64,000 nt of DNA from Mytilus californianus (Eukaryota; Mollusca; Bivalvia; Mytilida; Mytilidae), in NCBI RefSeq assembly GCF_021869535.1, contig NW_026262734.1:74090339-74154338 (forward strand), written 5' to 3'. The position numbers and the translations under genes are program-made. The notes under the pieces were generated by a model. That model saw only the letters and a list, made by a program, of their open reading frames with translations. It was not told the DNA's origin and did no database searches. Shown one piece after another: positions 58,976 to 64,000 of this stretch (positions within the stretch are counted from its first letter, which is position 1; every line of letters begins with the position of its first letter).

Positions 58976-59034
58976 TCGATTTTTATAAATTTTAGATGTA
59001 ACATAGAAGTGTATTACCATAAGACAGTGTGTCA

Positions 59035-59467
59035 TGTATATTATCACTTGTCACCATCTTACGGTGTTTATATATCTCAACTTGTACGATTCGCTCGTGT
59101 ATGTAACAATGTTTTAGATTTTAACGAGAGAAATTTATGAATTACTGAAAAATTATTACACCAGGGTTTTCGATATCACAAACTAGTCAAAACATTTACT
59201 AAATTTTATCATCGGTATAAGGACATCATTCGTAAATATAGCTCAACATGCAGACTTCTTATACGTTCAGGTATTTCACATCCAATTTTTTATGGAAATA
59301 TTCTTTATAAAGCACAAAAATGTCAGTATTCACCTCTGAAACTAACAAAACCTTTAAATAGACTTATTAAGAAGGGATATAGTTACGATACTGTTGTCAG
59401 GTCATTAAAGATTGCATATTTTGGCGTTAATATTGATTCACTTATAGGGTCTTTGCATCGGCACTAA
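59035..59467 (+). pseudogene. PLE-like reverse transcriptase C-terminal part
   Basis: The plus frame reads 'SPSYGVYISQLVRFARVCNN', corresponding to 'ATAYGVYISQLIRYSRAC' of the PLE at 38,459, then a single TGA at 59,138-59,140. It then continues in the same frame for 109 codons ('FYHRYKDIIRKYS', 'FYGNILYKAQK', 'LIGSLHRH') to TAA at 59,465. Only one stop breaks it. The RT catalytic part is absent, replaced by a different repeat at 58,660-59,030. Confidence 0.7.
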
Positions 59468-60115
59468 ACACATTTATTTAAAAACCAGTTGTTGGCATGA
59501 CACGGGTTATGTTCTTCTCATATATGTTATGATGGTATGATACTAAACCCCTAACGGGAAGGATTGTGCCTGATATTCATATGATGAAGACATAATCTTT
59601 CAATCAGTTTAATTGAAGTCTGGAGCTGGCATGTCAGTTAACTGCTAGTAGTCTGTTGTTATTTATGTATTATTGTCATTTTGTTTATTTTCTTTGGTTA
59701 CATCTTCTGACATCAGACTCGGACTTCTCTTGAACTGAATTTTAATGTGCGTATTGTTATGCGTTTACTTTTCTACATTGGCTAGAGGTATAGGGGGAGG
59801 GTTGAGATCTCATAAACATGTTAAACCCCGCCGCATTTTTGCGCCTGTCCCAAGTCAGGAGCCTCTAGCCTTTGTTAGTCTTGTATTATTTTTAATTTTA
59901 GTTTCTTGTGTACAATTTGGAGTTTAGTATGGCGTTCATTATCACTGAACTAGTATATATATTTGTTTAGGGGCCAGCTGAAGGACGCCTCCGGGTGCGG
60001 GAATTTCTCGCTGCATTGAAGACCTGTTGGTGGCCTTCTGCTGTTGTCTGTTCTGTGGTCGGGTTGTTGTCTCTTTGACACATTCCCCATTTCCATTCTC
60101 AATTTTATGATCTTC
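59468..60115 (+). repeat. 3' region of the PLE-like element / dispersed repeat
   Basis: Contains 'gagggttgagatctcataaa', 'gcctgtcccaagtcaggagc', 'gaactagtatatatatttgt' and 'gacacattccccatttccat'. Parts recur at 39,686-40,330, 46,681-46,805 and 63,350-63,465. Confidence 0.65.
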
Positions 60116-60395
60116 ATGTGACTTCAATGACAAAATACTAATTTTTTTCACATTTTGGTGTTTGAAAAATATTTTTTTTATCCTTTGAATTATGCTTTGG
60201 TATTTGGCACATTGATGCAGCACTCCATGATGAAGTGTTGAGTTCCATGGAAGATGCCTCTAATGTTTACTTTGGTCATGATATGAGCTATATTCTACAC
60301 ATGGTTGCATTAATATACATTTCTGTTGAGGACAGTGCTACTGTTGCTCCTTTGTAATGTTTGTCTTACTGACTAATCTATTCAAAATAATTATT

Positions 60396-60562
60396 TAATG
60401 AATGGCTATTATTTATTTTGAATTTATTGAACCATAAAATTAATTTTTGACTTTTCACATTTTACATAATCAGCTTCGCTTTCGCGGATTATGTAAAATG
60501 TGAAGAGTCAAAAATTAATTTTATGGTTCAATAAATTCAAAATAAATTATTGTCATTCATTA
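60396..60562. mobile_element. 167-bp palindromic MITE-like element
   Basis: Near-perfect inverted halves of about 75 bp: 'aaattaatttttgacttttc' pairs with 'gaagagtcaaaaattaattt'. The central loop 'cagcttcgctttcgcg' is GC-rich, at 60,471-60,486. The layout is the same as at 42,085-42,245, but the sequence differs. Confidence 0.85.
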
Positions 60563-60672
60563 TAAATAAATTTCTATCAAAAATAAGGCTCAAAGAGCTT
60601 TTTAAATATATTATTTATATTAACAATAACAACGTACACACATGTTGGCGTATGAATACACAACGTCAAAGT

Positions 60673-61216
60673 CATCTTCGCTAGCCAAGGGTTATGATCT
60701 ACTTCCCTCCTCTCCACCCTTTGCAGATTAAGATAGAATTTCGGAGACACAAGGTAATGATTTTCATTGGTTGCAGTCGAAACTCGCTGCATCCAATCAA
60801 AAAGCGCCTATAACATGATCATGTGTAAATGTAGAAAGTGTATGTAAACAATGGCCACATGCTTATTGTGCAACAAGTCTTTACATCCCTAAACATACGA
60901 CTATATTTAGTGACAATTCGAATGTTTTTAATCAACTAATAGAAGTTCCTGTGTATGTTTCTTGCACAAACGCATGAATGTCAACGTATATTTTCGTTTC
61001 CTGCTTTACCAAGTGTGTAGAATCTAGACGCTACCGTGTTTTTACCTCCAAAATTGAAGAGTTCAAGTGCTATCATTGGTCAAGAATAATGTATTCGGAA
61101 TGGGTGTGACTTTAATCTACCGATAGATGGCGCAACATTGTTATCACAAATGTTGGCTTAATCTGCCAAGGGTGGAGCGGAGGGAAGTGTATCGTAACCC
61201 TTGGCTAGCGAAGATG
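60673..61216. mobile_element. ~545-bp fold-back element with ~60-bp terminal inverted repeats
   Basis: 'catcttcgctagccaagggt' at 60,673 and 'acccttggctagcgaagatg' at 61,196-61,215 are inverted copies. The pairing continues inward through 'cttccctcc.ctccaccctt.gcagattaag'. The interior has no transposase. It lies just 120 bp before TCHP exon 2. Confidence 0.8.
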
Positions 61217-61335
61217 CGTCAAAATGGGCGTGTCGCCATAAAAATTGACAACATTGAAAATAAAGGTAATACTTTTAACCAATCAGAAGACAGTAAATAC
61301 ATCAAATTTATTTATTAAAGTATATCATTTTCCAG

Positions 61336-61444
61336 CATGGACAAATACAAAGCTATACAGGACAAAGATGAGAAGACAGAAAGGTTAAAGAAAAGGAGAT
61401 TAAAGTTAGGACAGATGTTAAGAGAAGAAAGAAATAGATGGGAG
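61336..61444 (+). CDS. TCHP: TCHP second coding exon
   Basis: After 'cattttccag' the first base completes a Ser codon; the exon then reads 36 residues beginning 'MDKYKAIQDKDEKTERLKKR' and ending 'REERNRWE'. This is the highly charged start of the coiled-coil region. The donor is gtctgt at 61,445, in phase 0. The position of Ser-Met relative to the previous exon agrees with the vertebrate protein, which supports the splice choice. Confidence 0.85.
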
Positions 61445-63102
61445 GTCTGTTTTACATTGTCTCCATAAGTATTTAGAGGTTTTCAGGTGTCCTGTTTTTT
61501 TTATTATTAGGCTTATCAATTATGGCATATTAAATTAGGAGATGTGGTATGATTACCAATGAGAAAACTGTCAATTTCTTTGCAATGAAGACTGCATTCT
61601 TACTATATTGTTAAATCAAAAAGCTTTGAGAATAAATTTATTTAAAGAACCAATTTTCACTTCCAAACATTTTATGTGGGCGGGATCAATATACTGATTA
61701 TACATCAGACTGTACTGGTTACCAGAATTTTGGATACACCAAACCAGGTACTTCATATCTGAGAAACAGGCAATATATGCCCTCAATTTTTGAATTCATT
61801 CATACATTTTTGTATTATCCAAAATTATCAGTCAATATGTGTTCTACAAGGATCACCAGCTTCACCTTTCATCTGATACCTTAATTACTAAAATATATTC
61901 TACATAGTTTTATATTTACACCTATGTGTAGGAACTATTTTGTTTTTAAATATGTACTACTTTCCAGCATGTTCTTTTTTGACCGTGCCCGATTTGGTGG
62001 TGTTGCACCTTACAAAGTCTATCCAAATTATTTTGGAAAAGAATTAGTCCGCTCAAACCGGTGCTATGGGCCATCTTAAACTTGCAATGAGGTGAGAGTT
62101 TTTTTGCTCTGTGTTGAAGGCTTCACTGTGACTTTGAGATGAAGAACAGCAATAAAGCGCTGTTCCTTTGCTTTTTGTGTATTTTTGCTGTGCATGTGCT
62201 GATTTTGTGTCATGGATGGATACCCCATATCCTTTGTTTTTCTATTAGTTTATATGGATTGTAACTTAATTTACCAGCAAATTTGAACTATTTCTTTGCC
62301 TGAGAAACAGCAAAACAATGTCAAGTTTCTCCCTTGTTCCACAACAAGAGCTCTGCCCTACTCCCAACGGGGGCCTAAGCTGATCTATACCTCCAGTCCT
62401 AACAAGTACAAGTGCACCTAAATTTCTCCTGGTACTTTTAGATATTTGACTGCAACATTGAAACCTGTTTAAAGCCCTGCTTGAACTGTTAGATAGCTCA
62501 CACATTCATTGGTGAAATTGATTCATTGGATTTTCTTGTAATGGTTTACGTGTTCCATGAACATTTGTACTATGAAAGATTTCTATTTGGCGATATTTCA
62601 AATTATTTAGAGGGATGCAGTTAATATGATCATACTTCAGTTAAAACAATACATTTTAAACAGAAATGATAAAAAAAAATTAAACAATGCAAGCAGTGCA
62701 ATGTAAAGTACAATCCCTATATAGCATTGGACAAAAGGAAGCATTTTTTTATCAAGGGCTTGCCATACTTTCCAGTGAATAATAAATTATTCATACAAAT
62801 ATTTTTGTGAAAATAACATAAATAGAAAACATATGGTACATATTGGTTATTGTATGGCAAACTATAAATTCATCTGGACAAATAAAAACAAAACATATTT
62901 AATTCACTTGTTTATGTTGTGTGTGGTTGCATGTGACGAGGAATATAAACATGTCAGAGTCAACAGTCATTCATATTTATTTTACACTGTATAAAACATT
63001 ATAAGGAATTATTTCATTCAGATTGAAAATAAGAGTATAACATTTTACACAGTTATAACAAACCATGCATAAAGGTTATGTTAATAAATTATTTTCTTAC
63101 AG
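61445..63102 (+). other. TCHP intron 2
   Basis: Bounded by gtctgt and cttacag. AT-rich; it holds a short piece of a dispersed repeat near 61,535-61,575 ('agatgtggtatgattaccaa'). Nothing else is recognised. Confidence 0.7.
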
Positions 63103-63204
63103 GCAGAACTTAAAGGTCTTTCAAGGGATAATTATAGTCGACTGGAAGACATGAAAGAAAGAACAGATAGTTTGCGAAGTGCAAGGGAAGAAAAACGAAA
63201 ACAG
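63103..63204 (+). CDS. TCHP: TCHP third coding exon
   Basis: The acceptor 'attttcttacag' precedes 34 in-phase codons, 'AELKGLSRDNYSRLEDMKER' and then 'TDSLRSAREEKRKQ'. This corresponds to the 'ELEELR...KSAKEEQRK' part of vertebrate trichoplein. The donor gttttac is weak. The remaining coding region (most of the roughly 500-residue protein) lies beyond the window. Confidence 0.82.
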
Positions 63205-63349
63205 GTTTTACAAGCTTATCAATCATTTTAGTTTTACTAACACATTTTGTTTGTTGTATTTTTATTAACTTCCTATGCAATGAATTTCCTAAAGCTTAAT
63301 TGAAAAGTCAAGTAGTGCAAATTTCTGTTATTAACAGTTGGTTAATTCT

Positions 63350-63465
63350 AGAATTAATAAAATTGAAAATGGAAATGGGGAATATGTCAAAGAGACAACA
63401 ACCCGACCAAAGAGCAAAAAACAGCCAAATGCAACCAATGGGTTTTCAACACAGCGAGAAAATGT
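63350..63465 (-). repeat. Dispersed repeat fragment in TCHP intron 3
   Basis: 'aaattgaaaatggaaatggg', 'caaagagacaacaacccgac' and 'gttttcaacacagcgag' match 46,681-46,780 and, inverted, 60,010-60,110. Confidence 0.7.
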
Positions 63466-63604
63466 CTTTCACTATTGCATAATGTTGTTGAATCAAATTA
63501 TATCTTATCTCCCTGATCTTATGTGGTTATCTATAGCTATGTCAATACCATTATCATGTAGTAAATTTCATCTGACCTAAGTCACAACTCTATGTAACAG
63601 TAGA

Positions 63605-63745
63605 TATTTTTACCCCAACCTATTATAGTAGGAATGGCGTTATGTTTTTTATGGTCTTGTGCATCCTTCCATTATTTTGTGTGTCTGATATTCCTTTTGG
63701 CCGTAAGTATCACGTTGAAGTTTCGAAGAAGTTGAGGTCATATCA
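63605..63745 (+). repeat. Diverged 'atgccccacctac'-family fragment
   Basis: 'taccccaacctattatagta' followed by 'gttgaagtttcgaagaagtt' resembles the opening of the 33,617 repeat. Short and diverged. Confidence 0.45.
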
Positions 63746-63751
63746 ACTTTA

Positions 63752-63942
63752 AACTAAATGTAAATTCAAAAATTTTGCATGCACTAAATGTGGAATAAAT
63801 TATTACAATTTCAGGAAATGCTGTATTACAAATAATACTATCAAAATTAAAAATGATTTTTTTTTTTTTTTTCTGAAATGTAACCAGTCAATTTTTTTTA
63901 CAATTATAAAAGCATCACAAAAATTTCTGAATATACAGTAGT
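63752..63942. mobile_element. Diverged copy of the 47,216 MITE
   Basis: 'atgtaaattcaaaaattttg' at the left and 'aaaaatttctgaatatacag' at the right correspond to the two ends of the 207-bp MITE; 'atttcaggaaa' is shared internally. A run of 17 T lies in the middle. Confidence 0.6.
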
Positions 63943-64000
63943 ACACAAGTTTTTTTAACTTTTTAAATTATATGTCAGATTAAGGTTTTGACTCTAATTG

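Larger units (their letters stand above)
54865..61335 (+). other. TCHP intron 1 (6.47 kb), repeat-rich
   Basis: Bounded by gtaatt and tttccag. It contains the dispersed repeats and fold-back elements listed separately (55.4-56.9, 57.8-58.6, 58.66-58.97, 59.03-60.1, 60.40-60.56, 60.67-61.22 kb). The stretches 54,865-55,425 and 56,931-57,840 show nothing recognisable. Confidence 0.75.

Overview
The window looks like nuclear DNA from a marine bivalve, most probably a mussel (Mytilus-type). This rests on spliced exons of an animal gene (TCHP), a low-GC background, and dispersed repeats I recognise from mussel sequences: the repeat that opens by naming its own 'cgaccgcaaaaa' end, the 'atgccccacctac' repeat, the 'gccagacgcgcgtttcgtct' repeat, and Penelope-like 3' tails with 'ccaagtcagg' blocks. 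The species call is from memory of these repeats, not from a search.

Layout. 1-19.54 kb: a tandem array of a 1,429-bp non-coding unit, thirteen complete copies and a damaged fourteenth, nearly identical, with 2-unit and 3-unit higher-order structure. 19.54-19.92 kb: a diverged, rearranged relic of that unit. 20.6-22.0 kb: an inverted-repeat element with long G and C runs. 22.39-24.63 kb: two LINE fragments in opposite orientation. 25.18-31.35 kb: a terminal-inverted-repeat element, a 60-bp minisatellite, then a 33-bp satellite interrupted at 27,043-28,817 by a degenerate DNA transposon with a gypsy-like integrase (Ginger type). 31.8-33.3 kb: three possible exons of an unrecognised host gene. 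35.3-37.2 and 40.3-41.8 kb: two further blocks of related 33-bp satellite, separated by Penelope-like (PLE) reverse transcriptase remnants. 44.5-47.5 kb: the largest 33-bp block on the other strand, then the 60-bp minisatellite again (47.5-49.0 kb). About 25.6-29.2 kb and 46.9-49.5 kb are therefore arms of a large inverted duplication around a spacer of unrelated DNA.

49.5-64 kb: the gene-bearing end. A 5'-truncated LINE (51,875-53,978) with a 12-bp target-site duplication lies upstream of the first three coding exons of TCHP (54,674; 61,336; 63,103), which continues past the window. Its introns carry further mussel repeats, a PLE remnant and several fold-back elements.

TCHP is the only host gene I can name. 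The rest is repeat biology: amplification of two unrelated satellites, an inverted duplication that carries them, and later transposon insertions. Long open frames in the 33-bp and 60-bp arrays follow from periods divisible by three and are not called as genes. No RNA genes, CRISPR arrays or prokaryotic-type operons were found.
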